Shown piece by piece: positions 52,192 through 62,189 of a DNA stretch of 64,000 nucleotides. The stretch spans positions 248,001 through 312,000 of the forward strand of contig JAHIND010000008.1 in NCBI GenBank assembly GCA_018896025.1. The letters are read 5' to 3'. Position 1 is the first letter of the stretch. Each line of letters starts with the position of its first letter. The notes beneath the pieces were generated by a model, which saw only the letters and a program-made list of their open reading frames with translations, did not search any database and had not been told where the DNA came from. Made by a program: the position numbers and the translations under genes. The DNA is from Pseudomonadota bacterium (GTDB lineage: Bacteria; Desulfobacterota; Desulfarculia; Desulfarculales; Desulfarculaceae).

Positions 52192-53352
52192 ATGGACTTT
52201 GAGATCGAAAAAGACAGGAACCTCATAAAAAAATCCGCCAGGGAATTGTTCGTCAAGGAGGAGGCCCTGGAAAACACCCGGGACATTTATTGGCATTCCG
52301 GCGGGTACGACCAAAAGATTTGGAAGAAGATGGTCGGCCTGGGCTACGCCGGGCTCTGCATTCCCGAGAATTACATGGGCCAAGAGGGCGACTTTTTCGA
52401 CGCCGTGCTGGTGATGGAAGAGATCGGCAGGCACGCGGTGGAGGTCCCTTTCTTCGAGGCCTCGGTGCTGTGCGCGGGCCTGCTGGAGGAACTGGGCGGC
52501 GAGAAGCAGAAAAAGGTCGTGCTCAAGAAGACCGCGGCCAAGGGCGGCATCTGCACCATGGCCCTGGTGGAAGAGGCCATCGACTTTAGCGAGATAAACA
52601 TTGCCACGGAATACGCGGCCCAAGGCGACGAGCTGATCTTGAACGGCCGCAAGATATTCGTGCCTTACGCAGCCCAGGCCGATCACCTGATCGTGTGCGC
52701 CCGCCAGCGGGGCAGCGTGGGCGAAGACGGGCTGGCCTTCTTCTTGCTGCCCGCCAATGCCCAGGGGGTGAGCATCAACCCCATGCCCACCATCGGCACC
52801 AAGAAATACTGCGAGCTGGTTTTGAATGGCGTGGCTCTGAGCCAGGACAGCGCCCTAGGCCGGGAGACCGATGGTTACGCGGTTTTGCGGGAGGTCATGG
52901 CCAAGGGCGCGGTGCTCAAGGCGGCGGAGATGCTGGGCGGGGCCCAGGCCGCCCTGGACATGACCGCCAAATACGCCAAGGAGCGCAAGCAGTTCGACAG
53001 GGCCATCGGCTCCTTCCAGGTGGTGCAGCACAAGCTGGTGGAGATGCTCACCCAGATAGACGGCCTGCGCAACCTGGTGTACCGGGCCGCCTGGAAGATC
53101 GACCAGGGGATGCCGTTCCTGGCGGACGCGGGCATGGCCAAGATCAAGGCCAACGAGACCTACAACGAGGTTTGCTACGACGCCATGGTTTTGCACGGGG
53201 CCTACGGCTGGACCATGGAGATGGACATCGGGGTTTATCTGGTCAAGGCCAAGGACCTGGAAAATTGCTGCGGCAACAACGCCTATCATGAGCGGATCAT
53301 CGCCCAGGAGTACGAGGCCGAGGCCGCACGCCTGGCGGGCCGGGCCGCTTAG
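52192..53352 (+). CDS. Acyl-CoA dehydrogenase, subunit B of a pair
   Basis: A 386-residue diverged ACAD. It keeps the C-terminal helices (AKYAKERKQFDRAIGSFQVV, QHKLVEMLTQIDG, then VLHGAYGWTMEMDIGVY) but the beta-domain flavin motif is poor (TMALVEEAIDFSEI). This asymmetry with the preceding ACAD resembles heteromeric PimC/PimD and ChsE-type enzymes, where only one half of each site binds FAD fully. ATG 52192 with AAGGGG upstream; the longer frame lacks homology. Confidence 0.88.
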   Translation: MDFEIEKDRNLIKKSARELFVKEEALENTRDIYWHSGGYDQKIWKKMVGLGYAGLCIPENYMGQEGDFFDAVLVMEEIGRHAVEVPFFEASVLCAGLLEELGGEKQKKVVLKKTAAKGGICTMALVEEAIDFSEINIATEYAAQGDELILNGRKIFVPYAAQADHLIVCARQRGSVGEDGLAFFLLPANAQGVSINPMPTIGTKKYCELVLNGVALSQDSALGRETDGYAVLREVMAKGAVLKAAEMLGGAQAALDMTAKYAKERKQFDRAIGSFQVVQHKLVEMLTQIDGLRNLVYRAAWKIDQGMPFLADAGMAKIKANETYNEVCYDAMVLHGAYGWTMEMDIGVYLVKAKDLENCCGNNAYHERIIAQEYEAEAARLAGRAA

Positions 53353-53363
53353 GGAGGGCCACT

Positions 53364-54494
53364 ATGGGGCCGTTGCAGGGCATGAGGATTCTGGAGATGG
53401 GCGGGGTGGGGCCTGGGCCCTTTTGCGGCATGATGCTGGCCGACATGGGGGCGGAGGTGATCCGCATCGAGCGCGCCGGCCAGTACCGCATAGCCCAGCA
53501 CACTACCGACGTCTTGAGCCGAGGCAAGAAGTCCATACGTCTCGACCTGAAGAATCCCCAAGGCATAGATGCGGTGCTGCGCATGATCCCCTCGGTGGAC
53601 GGCTTGTTCGAAGGCTTCCGGCCGGGGGTGATGGAAAAGCTGGGCCTGGGGCCGGAGGTCTGCCTGGAGCGCAACCCTCGGTTGGTGTACGGCCGCATGA
53701 CCGGCTGGGGCCAGGAGGGCCCCCTGAGCGGTGAGGCGGGGCACGACATCAACTACATCGCCCTCACCGGGGCCCTGCATTGCATGGGCCGGGCAGGGGA
53801 GAGGCCGGTGCCTCCACTGAACCTGGTGGGTGACTTCGGGGGCGGCGGGATGCTCCTGGCCTTCGGCATGGTCTGCGCCCTGCTGGAGCGGGAGCGCTCG
53901 GGCCTGGGCCAGGTGGTGGACAGCGCCATCATCGACGGCGCGGCGGCCCTGATGGCCATGATCCACGGCTTCAGGGCGGCGGGCCGCTGGAGCCTGGAGC
54001 GGGAGGATAACATCCTGGACGGCGCGGCTCCCTTTTACGACACCTACGAGACCAGGGACGGCAAGTACGTCGCCCTGGGATCGGTGGAGCCCGCCTTTTA
54101 CCAGACCCTGCTGCGCCTCCTGGGACTGGAGCAGGTGGATGCCGGGGCGCAGTACGACAAGCAGGGCTGGGCCGCGCTGAAAGAGGCCGTGGCCGCCAGG
54201 ATCAGGCAAAAGACCCGGGACGAGTGGTGCGATATCTTCCAGGGCCAAAGCGCCTGTTTCGCGCCGGTGCTGGATATGGATGAGGCTCGGCTGCACCCCC
54301 ACAACGCGGCCCGCAAGACCTTTCTGGAGATCAACGAGGTGGTGCAGGGCGCGCCTGCCCCGCGCTTCTCCCGCACGGCTCCCCCGGAGCCCGCCCCGCC
54401 GCCGGAGCCGGGCTGCCACACCCAGGAAATTCTGCTCGCTTTCGGATTCTCGGAGCCGGAAATCGCCACCATGCAGGCGCAACACGTATTCTGA
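53364..54494 (+). CDS. Alpha-methylacyl-CoA racemase
   Basis: A 376-residue class III CoA-transferase-family protein that is closest to AMACR. Catalytic pair His127 (AGHDINYIALTGAL) and Asp157 (NLVGDFGGGGM); also RMTGWGQEGP and LDGAAPFYDTYETRDGKYVA. AMACR interconverts (2R)- and (2S)-2-methylacyl-CoA so that stereospecific dehydrogenases can act. Its presence implies a 2-methyl-branched acyl-CoA intermediate. It begins 11 bases after the second ACAD gene. The last 50 residues are Pro-rich and probably flexible. Confidence 0.9.
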   Translation: MGPLQGMRILEMGGVGPGPFCGMMLADMGAEVIRIERAGQYRIAQHTTDVLSRGKKSIRLDLKNPQGIDAVLRMIPSVDGLFEGFRPGVMEKLGLGPEVCLERNPRLVYGRMTGWGQEGPLSGEAGHDINYIALTGALHCMGRAGERPVPPLNLVGDFGGGGMLLAFGMVCALLERERSGLGQVVDSAIIDGAAALMAMIHGFRAAGRWSLEREDNILDGAAPFYDTYETRDGKYVALGSVEPAFYQTLLRLLGLEQVDAGAQYDKQGWAALKEAVAARIRQKTRDEWCDIFQGQSACFAPVLDMDEARLHPHNAARKTFLEINEVVQGAPAPRFSRTAPPEPAPPPEPGCHTQEILLAFGFSEPEIATMQAQHVF

Positions 54495-54691
54495 TTGCTC
54501 ATAGCGCCTCCATAAAAATCCCCGCCAGGTTTCGCATGCGTAGGGAAGCCACCTTTGCCTTTTGGCTGAATCCCGGCGTAAAGTGAGCTTGACGGGGCCC
54601 CTGTCCCGGCCTGCTCCCAAAACAGACCTGTGCCTGCCGGTTGAGCTGGTGAGCCACGCATCTTGTTCGGATGTACGATGTAACCGTGCCC

Positions 54692-54710
54692 AACAACTAG
54701 AGATGTTGTT
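54692..54710. promoter_or_regulatory. Inverted repeat next to the activator promoter
   Basis: AACAAC-TAGAGAT-GTTGTT directly upstream of the -35 box at 54713. A candidate autoregulatory operator. Confidence 0.35.
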
Positions 54711-54712
54711 AG

Positions 54713-54741
54713 TTGACCAAAAATAAGATTTAATATATGAT
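54713..54741 (+). promoter_or_regulatory. Sigma-70 promoter of the sigma-54 activator gene
   Basis: TTGACC (54713-54718), 17-base spacer, TATGAT (54736-54741), 23 bases before the start codon, with GGAGGGCAGG as ribosome-binding site. Confidence 0.7.
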
Positions 54742-54764
54742 TAAATTATGGAGGGCAGGTCGCT

Positions 54765-56147
<1,383 letters not shown>

Positions 56148-56248
56148 AGCGGTAGGTGGCCCTGTGGGCGAACTGGATGATTCCCTCCTACCTTGGCCAT
56201 GATCGCCAGGTTTGCGCCATCGCCGCCTCTGGTGGATAATACCTTTCC

Positions 56249-57115
56249 ATGCAACGCCACCGACCAAAACCTCCCTGGCTCCGGCGCAGGCTGGCCACCG
56301 CGGGCAGCAGCCACATGGTGCATGCCAGCCTGGCCGCGGGCGGCCTGTTCACCGTGTGCCAGGAGGCCCAGTGTCCCAACCAGGGCGAGTGCTACGGCCG
56401 AGGGGAAGCCACCCTTTTGCTCCTGGGCCCGGCCTGCACCCGGCGTTGCACCTTTTGCGCGGTGACCAAGGTGAAGCCTTCGCCGCCCGACCCCGACGAA
56501 CCGGCCAACGCGGCCCGGGCCGCCGCCGAGTTGGGCCTCAACTACGTGGTGCTGACCATGGTCACCCGCGACGACCTGCCCGACGGCGGGGCGGGGCAGG
56601 TGGCCGCCACCATCGAGGCCCTGCATCAGGCCCTGCCCGGGGTGGGGGTGGAGGCGCTGATCTCCGACCTGGGCGGCAGCGCCCAGGACCTGCAAACCGT
56701 CCTGGCCGCCGGTCCCCGGGTCTTGAACCACAACCTGGAGACCGTGCCCCGGCTCTACCACGAGCTGCGTCCCCAGGCCCGCTACCCTCGCTCCCTGGAG
56801 TTGCTGGGGCGGGCGGCGGAGGCCGGGGCGCTCACCAAGAGCGGGCTCATGCTGGGCCTGGGCGAGACCCGCGACGAGCTGCTGGCCGTGTTCGACGATC
56901 TGTTGGCCACCGGCTGCCGCATGCTCACCCTGGGGCAATACCTGGCCCCCAGCCGCGAGCACCACCCGGTGGTGCGCTACGTGCCGCCAGAGGAGTTCGA
57001 CTCGCTGCGCCAGGCGGCCCTGGCCCGTGGCTTCGTGGCCGTGGCCAGCGGACCTTACGTGCGCTCCTCCTACCAGGCGGGCAAACTGTGGCGTCAGGCC
57101 GCCGAGGCCCTGTAG
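56249..57115 (+). CDS. lipA: Lipoyl synthase
   Basis: A 288-residue radical SAM sulfur insertase. Auxiliary cluster cysteines in CQEAQCPNQGEC, radical SAM motif CTRRCTFC, and the C-terminal RSSY serine ligand are all present; also TMVTRDDLPDGGA. It inserts two sulfurs into octanoyl groups of lipoyl-dependent enzymes (GcvH, 2-oxoacid dehydrogenases). A lipB gene is not adjacent. Unrelated to the catabolic cluster except by position. Confidence 0.95.
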   Translation: MQRHRPKPPWLRRRLATAGSSHMVHASLAAGGLFTVCQEAQCPNQGECYGRGEATLLLLGPACTRRCTFCAVTKVKPSPPDPDEPANAARAAAELGLNYVVLTMVTRDDLPDGGAGQVAATIEALHQALPGVGVEALISDLGGSAQDLQTVLAAGPRVLNHNLETVPRLYHELRPQARYPRSLELLGRAAEAGALTKSGLMLGLGETRDELLAVFDDLLATGCRMLTLGQYLAPSREHHPVVRYVPPEEFDSLRQAALARGFVAVASGPYVRSSYQAGKLWRQAAEAL

Positions 57116-57361
57116 CCCGCAGCGCGGCCTAAAATTCGTGCCCCAATCATCCCTGCAAATTAGGGGATAGAGCAACCTGCCCAAAGGCATGCCATAAAGC
57201 CGAAAAATCGGCTTGGCCGCCAGGTGCGGGTTTACATTTTTTGGGGATGCGTTATCTTTGCCTAGAGGTATTGCGACCTATCGATAATCTCGATCAATGG
57301 CGCGGCTAGGCATCGTGGTCCCGCACTCAAAAAGCCGCTTATCCATCCTGGAGAATCCATT

Positions 57362-58429
57362 TTGAGCCTGTGGAACCCCCTCGACCCCAAGGTTACGGAG
57401 ATACTGAACAAGGCCCAGGACATGGCCGGCATCAGCCAGGAGGAGGCGGTGCGCCTGCTTCGCCTGGAGTTGTGTTCGCCCGAGGCCTACGCGGTGATGG
57501 CCGTGGCCAACCGCATGAGCCGCCAGAGCTTCGGGGGCAAGGGGGAGCGCCATTTCCACATCGGCCTCAATGTGGAGGGCTGCTCTTTCAACTGCAAGTT
57601 CTGCTCCCTGACCAAGGCGGCGGGCATCTTCCAGGATAGCGAGGAATTCAGCCGGGAGCAGCTTCTGGCCTGGGGCAAGCAGGGCGAGCAGCAGGGGGCC
57701 GACGCCCTGAACCTGATGACCACCGGCCGCTATCCCTTTGAGCGGCTGTTGGAGGTGGGGGCCTGGCTCAGCAAGGAAATCAGCGTGCCTTTGGTGGCCA
57801 ACACCAGGGACATCAACCACCAGGAGGGCGAGGCCCTGCTGGCCCACGGCTTCCAGGGCTTCTACCATGCGGTGCGTTTGCGCGAGGGCGTGGACACTCC
57901 CTTCCCGGTTGAAAAGCGCATCCAGACCATCAAGGTGATCACCGATGTGGGCCTGGCCTGGATGAACTGCATCGAGCCGGTGGGGCCCGAGCACCAGCCC
58001 GAGGAGATCGCCCGGCTGATGTTGCTGGCCAGGGAAATGGGGGCCACCTACTCCGGGGTGATGCGCCGCATCAATTTCCCCGGCTCCCCCCTGGGCCACC
58101 ACGGCATGATCAACGAGCTGGAGATGGCCCGCATGGTGGCGGTTAGCCGCCTGGTCATGGGCGACGTGGCCAAGGCCCATTGCACCCACGAGCCCAACAC
58201 CGCCGCCCTCATGGCCGGGGCCAACCTCTTTTTCCCCGAGGTGGGCTCCAGCCCCCGGGACGCCCAGTCGGACACCGGCAAGGGGCGCGGCAAGGACCTC
58301 ATGGCCTGCGCGGCCATCATGCGGGAAATGGGCCTGGACCCCAGCCTGCCCTCCAATTGTTTCGGCGCGCCCCGGCCCGCTTCCACCCAAAGCGAGCATT
58401 GCCCCTCTTCGTACAACGGCCTGCCCTGA
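57362..58429 (+). CDS. BioB/HydE-like radical SAM enzyme
   Basis: A 355-residue radical SAM protein with the cluster motif CSFNCKFC (Cys74, Cys78, Cys81), GLNVEGC before it, MTTGRYPFERLL, MNCIEPVGPEH, and a C-terminal portion (FFPEVGSSPRDAQSDTGKGR, then SNCFGAP) like the BATS region of biotin synthase, HydE and LipS-type enzymes. No bio or hydrogenase genes are near, so its substrate is unknown. An NMT1-type ABC transporter follows directly, suggesting cofactor or precursor salvage. TTG start with GGAG eight bases upstream. Confidence 0.75.
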   Translation: MSLWNPLDPKVTEILNKAQDMAGISQEEAVRLLRLELCSPEAYAVMAVANRMSRQSFGGKGERHFHIGLNVEGCSFNCKFCSLTKAAGIFQDSEEFSREQLLAWGKQGEQQGADALNLMTTGRYPFERLLEVGAWLSKEISVPLVANTRDINHQEGEALLAHGFQGFYHAVRLREGVDTPFPVEKRIQTIKVITDVGLAWMNCIEPVGPEHQPEEIARLMLLAREMGATYSGVMRRINFPGSPLGHHGMINELEMARMVAVSRLVMGDVAKAHCTHEPNTAALMAGANLFFPEVGSSPRDAQSDTGKGRGKDLMACAAIMREMGLDPSLPSNCFGAPRPASTQSEHCPSSYNGLP

Positions 58430-58474
58430 GCCGATTCGCGCCGTGAGCCAAAGGCGCGGGTGCAAGGAGTTTTA

Positions 58475-59428
58475 ATGCGCAAGTCATCCAGCCTCTGGGC
58501 AGTCTCAATCCTGCTGTTCAGCCTGACGCTGGTCGCCGGTCGGCCCGCCCTGGCCCAGGACCCCTGGCGGGTGGGAACCTGGAAGACCGCCCAGACCATC
58601 CAGCCATTTTTCTATCAGCAATTTTTGCCCGGCCAAAAATTGGAGGTTTTTCCCTTCACCAACCCGGCGGACCAGAAGATGGCCCTGTTGGCTGGCAGCC
58701 TGGACATGTGCGGCACCACCCTGGCCCACGCCATCCACGCCGCCTCCCGGGGAGAGCCGGTGGTGGTGGTGGCCGCGCTGTGCAACAAGTGCTCGGCCCT
58801 GGTGGTGAAAAAGGATGGCTCCATCCAGACCATCAAGGAACTGGCGGGCAAGAAGATAGGCTACGTGCCCGGCACCATGCACGAGATTCTGTTGCGCGAG
58901 ACCCTGACCAAAAACGGCATCAACCCCAACAAGGACGTGAAGCTGGTCCGGGTGGACTTTTTTGACATGGGCCTGGCCCTGGCCCGGGGCTCCATAGACG
59001 CCTTCCTCTCGGGTGAGCCGTTTCCCTCCCTGGCCGTGCTCCAGGGCTACGGCCGCGTCCTGGCCTATCCTTATTACGGCGGGGGAGTGGGCGCCATAAA
59101 CGCGGGCATGCTGGTAAAGCGCGAAACCATCGAAAAGAATCCTCAGTTGGTGGCCGACCTGGTGTCCGCCCACGCCGCGTCCACTGAATATCTCAAGGCC
59201 CACCCCCAGCAATGGTTGCAGCGGGCGGCGACTTTCGGCACACCCCTGAACGTGCTGGAGAAGGCGGCGCCCAACATGGAACTGGCCTGGAAGATGGACC
59301 AGGGATTCATCAATAGGGTGGCCAACCTGGGTGCGCGCATGAAGGTCTTGGGCATCATCAGCCAGGAGCCGGACTATGATAAACTCATCGACCTGAGTTT
59401 CGTGAATCGCGTTAAACTTAAGGACTGA
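58475..59428 (+). CDS. ABC transporter substrate-binding protein (NMT1/SsuA-like)
   Basis: A 317-residue exported protein: signal peptide about 1-27 (ending GRPALAQ), then the periplasmic-binding fold of the NMT1/SsuA type (KMALLAGSLDMCGTTLAHAI, IKELAGKKIGYVPGTMHEIL, RGSIDAFLSGEPFPSLAV). Family members bind sulfonates, nitrate, thiamine precursors or other small compounds. ATG 58475 with AAGGAG upstream. Its stop overlaps the permease start (TGATG). Confidence 0.85.
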   Translation: MRKSSSLWAVSILLFSLTLVAGRPALAQDPWRVGTWKTAQTIQPFFYQQFLPGQKLEVFPFTNPADQKMALLAGSLDMCGTTLAHAIHAASRGEPVVVVAALCNKCSALVVKKDGSIQTIKELAGKKIGYVPGTMHEILLRETLTKNGINPNKDVKLVRVDFFDMGLALARGSIDAFLSGEPFPSLAVLQGYGRVLAYPYYGGGVGAINAGMLVKRETIEKNPQLVADLVSAHAASTEYLKAHPQQWLQRAATFGTPLNVLEKAAPNMELAWKMDQGFINRVANLGARMKVLGIISQEPDYDKLIDLSFVNRVKLKD

Positions 59429-60243
59429 TGACCACCCAGGAACCAGTCAAGAGCCGGTCCCGCAACAAACCGGTGGCGGCCATCCTGCTGCCCTGGCTGT
59501 TGCCTGTCTGCGCCCTGGGCCTGTGGGCCCTGCTCAGCATGGGCGGCCTGGTGCCGCCCTATCTGCTGCCTCCGCCCAGCCAGGTGCTGGACACGGCCAA
59601 GGACTACATCTTCGCGCCGCCGGGCAGCGGGCCCTATGCCGGGCGTTTCGCGGGCGACGCCCTGGCCAGCCTGGGCCGGGTGGGGGGCGGCTTCGCCCTG
59701 GCCGTGGCCTTGGGCCTGCCCCTGGGGCTCATCTCCGGCCGCCTCAGGTTCATGCGCCTATTCCTTGACACCTTCATCAACGGGGTGCGGGCGGTGCCGG
59801 GCATAGCCTGGCTGCCCCTGGCCCTGGTGTGGTTCGGCATCGGCTTCAAGACCACGGTGTTCCTGGTCTCCCTGGCCGCCTTTTTCCCCATCTACCTGGG
59901 GGCCGCCGCCGGAGCCATGCAGATCAACCCCTTGTTCCTCCGGGCCGGGGCCATGATGGGCCTGGGGCGGGGCCAGCTCATCTTCTCGGTGCTCATCCCC
60001 GCGGCCACGCCCCACGTGGTCACCGGCCTCAGGCTGGGCCTGGGCATCGCCTTCGCCTATCTGGTGTTGGGCGAGCTCACCGGGGTGCCCGACGGCCTGG
60101 GCGCGGCCATCATGGACGCGCGCATGCTGGGCCGGGTGGACATCATCATCATGGGCATCCTGCTCATCGCCATAATCGGGCGTATCTGCGATCTGGCCAT
60201 GGTGGGCGGGCTCAAGCTCTTCAAGAGCGTGCGGAGGCTGTGA
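59428..60243 (+). CDS. ABC transporter permease (SsuC/TauC-like)
   Basis: A 271-residue, six-helix permease. The BPD_transp_1 EAA loop is GAMMGLGRGQLIFSVLIPAA; PGIAWLPLALVWFGIGFKT is typical of SsuC/TauC/ThiX permeases. Overlaps both neighbours by one base, so the three ABC genes are translationally coupled. Confidence 0.92.
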   Translation: MTTQEPVKSRSRNKPVAAILLPWLLPVCALGLWALLSMGGLVPPYLLPPPSQVLDTAKDYIFAPPGSGPYAGRFAGDALASLGRVGGGFALAVALGLPLGLISGRLRFMRLFLDTFINGVRAVPGIAWLPLALVWFGIGFKTTVFLVSLAAFFPIYLGAAAGAMQINPLFLRAGAMMGLGRGQLIFSVLIPAATPHVVTGLRLGLGIAFAYLVLGELTGVPDGLGAAIMDARMLGRVDIIIMGILLIAIIGRICDLAMVGGLKLFKSVRRL

Positions 60244-61046
60244 TGGGCCGAGTCCTTTCCGATATGGCCGCCGCGCCCTGCCTGAAGGTGGAAGGCCTGA
60301 GCAAGCGCTTTCGGGTGAACGGCCACCACATCAGCGCCCTGGATGAGGTCTCCTTTGAGGTGCGCTCCGGCGAGGTGCTGGGCATTCTGGGGCCCAGCGG
60401 ATGCGGCAAGACCACCCTTCTGAACATCATCGCGGGCTTTATGCCCCATGATGGGGGCAGGGTGCTCATGAACCGGCGGCCGGTGACCAGGCCCGGCCCG
60501 GAGCGGGGGGTGGTGTTCCAGGAGGACGCCTTGTTCCCCTGGCTAACCGTGGCCGAGAACGTGGGCTTCGGTCTGCGCAACGGCGACGGCAAAGCGGGAC
60601 GCCGGATCAAGGTGGAGCACATGCTGGAGATGGTGGGGCTGGAGGGCTACGGCCACTATCTGCCCAGGGCCATCTCCGGGGGTATGAAGCAGCGGGTGGC
60701 CCTGGCTCGGGTGCTGGTGCTGGGGCCGGCGGCCCTTTTGATGGACGAGCCCTTTGCCGCCCTGGACGCCCAGACCAGGGCGGACATGCACCAACTGCTA
60801 ATCTCTTTGCAGCGGCGGCTGGAACAGACCGTGGTGTTTGTGACCCACGATCTGGAAGAGGCCATCAAGCTGGCCGACCGGGTGGTGGTGATGCAAAAGT
60901 CGCCGGGCCGGATTCGCCGGATTTTCGCGGTGGACCTGCCCCGGCCCCGGAACTTGGATTCGCTGGAGTTCTTGGACCTGAAGCGCTCCATGTACGAGAG
61001 CCTTTGTGGCCAGCCGCCCGGTGACTCCCCTGTTTTAGGGAATTAG
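60243..61046 (+). CDS. ABC transporter ATP-binding protein (SsuB/TauB-like)
   Basis: A 267-residue ATPase. Walker A GPSGCGKTT, Q-loop VVFQEDALFPW, signature ISGGMKQRVALARVL, Walker B LLMDEPFAALD, His switch VTHD. The start at 60243 overlaps the permease stop; the frame is open further upstream but without homology. Completes an importer for an unidentified small molecule. Confidence 0.93.
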   Translation: MGRVLSDMAAAPCLKVEGLSKRFRVNGHHISALDEVSFEVRSGEVLGILGPSGCGKTTLLNIIAGFMPHDGGRVLMNRRPVTRPGPERGVVFQEDALFPWLTVAENVGFGLRNGDGKAGRRIKVEHMLEMVGLEGYGHYLPRAISGGMKQRVALARVLVLGPAALLMDEPFAALDAQTRADMHQLLISLQRRLEQTVVFVTHDLEEAIKLADRVVVMQKSPGRIRRIFAVDLPRPRNLDSLEFLDLKRSMYESLCGQPPGDSPVLGN

Positions 61047-61050
61047 CCGC

Positions 61051-61929
61051 TCAATCACGCCTTACCTGCGCCAAGATGCGGCGGCAGCGCTCCACCACCG
61101 GCTCGTCCACGAACTTGCCGTCCACCTTGAGCACGCCCTGGCCCTGGGCCCTGGTCTGGTCAAAGGCCGCGATGATCTTCTCGGCAAAGGCGATTTCTTC
61201 CGCGCTGGAGGCGAAGACTCGGTTGCACACCTCCACCTGGTTGGGGTGGATGCACAGCTTGCCGGTGAATCCCACCGCCTTGGCCCGCCCGGCGTCTGCC
61301 TCCAGGGCCGCCAGGTCGCCCAAGTCGATCATGTAGGGGCTGTCCAGGGGGCCGGGCAGACCGGCCGCGTGGCTGGCGTTGCTCACCCTGTGGCGGGGGT
61401 AGTAAAGCTCCTGCCCCTCCTGGGTCAGTTCCATGCCCATGTCGGTGGTGTAGTCGGCCGCGCCAAAGGCCACCATGGCTGGGCGCTCACGGTGCGCCGG
61501 GTGCCCGGTGATGGCAAAGGCGTTTTCCACCCCCAGGGCCGATTCGATGAGATACAGCGCCCCCACCGAATAGGGGGCCAGGCCGCCCGCTTTTTCCAGC
61601 CTCAAAAGGGCCTGATCGATGCCCTCCACATCTGAGCCCCGCTCCACCTTGGGCACGAATAGGCAGGTCAGGGCCAGCCCCTCCAAGGCGGCCATGTCCA
61701 GCTCGAACTGGCCCGAGTCCAGGGAGTTGGCCCGCACGATAATCTCGCGCCCCTGGTGCTGGGCCAGCTTGGCGCGCACCACCTCGCGGGCCTCGGCCTT
61801 TTTCTCGGGGGGCACCGCGTCTTCCAGGTCGATGATCACCGCGTCGGCCTGAGTGTCCAGGGCCTTGTCCACCCGGTCGGGCCGGGTGCCGGGCACGAAC
61901 AGGGCGCTTCTGATCAGGGCGAAATCCAT
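61051..61929 (-). CDS. CitE-like acyl-CoA lyase (HpcH/HpaI family)
   Basis: A 292-residue TIM-barrel protein. RSALFVPGTRPDRVDKAL, DLEDAVPPEKK (metal-binding acidic residues), VRANSLDS, LYLIESALGVENA (Glu) and AFGAADYTTDMG (Asp) are the CitE/Mcl motifs, followed by GFTGKLCIHPNQV. These enzymes cleave malyl-, methylmalyl- or citramalyl-CoA, with Mg2+. No citDF genes adjoin. It converges with the ABC genes, five bases apart. Start ATG 61929; the longer frame is unlikely. Confidence 0.87.
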   Translation of the reverse strand: MDFALIRSALFVPGTRPDRVDKALDTQADAVIIDLEDAVPPEKKAEAREVVRAKLAQHQGREIIVRANSLDSGQFELDMAALEGLALTCLFVPKVERGSDVEGIDQALLRLEKAGGLAPYSVGALYLIESALGVENAFAITGHPAHRERPAMVAFGAADYTTDMGMELTQEGQELYYPRHRVSNASHAAGLPGPLDSPYMIDLGDLAALEADAGRAKAVGFTGKLCIHPNQVEVCNRVFASSAEEIAFAEKIIAAFDQTRAQGQGVLKVDGKFVDEPVVERCRRILAQVRRD

Positions 61930-62189
61930 GATGGCCAACCTCGTAGGGGTGTGATGCTGCTGTCCAGCCGGTAATCGCGGGCGTTTAGCCGGTTTTTCAT
62001 CGAGTTCGACGCCGCCAATGTATGGAGCATTCCCCGGCCTTGTCAAGAAAATTGCCCGTATCCTTGATTGACGCACCATTGGAAACCTGCGGCAGTTTGC
62101 CGCATATTTTCCCGCCAACGGCCAGGTAATGATACAATAACCTATAAAATGTAGGGCATAATGCCGCGGACGGCTCAGGATGGGGAGCC

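Noticed and set aside
54499..54696. 65-residue minus-strand frame between the racemase and the activator, possibly a transposase remnant
   Set aside because: I could not match it to any family; no inverted repeats or target duplication frame it.
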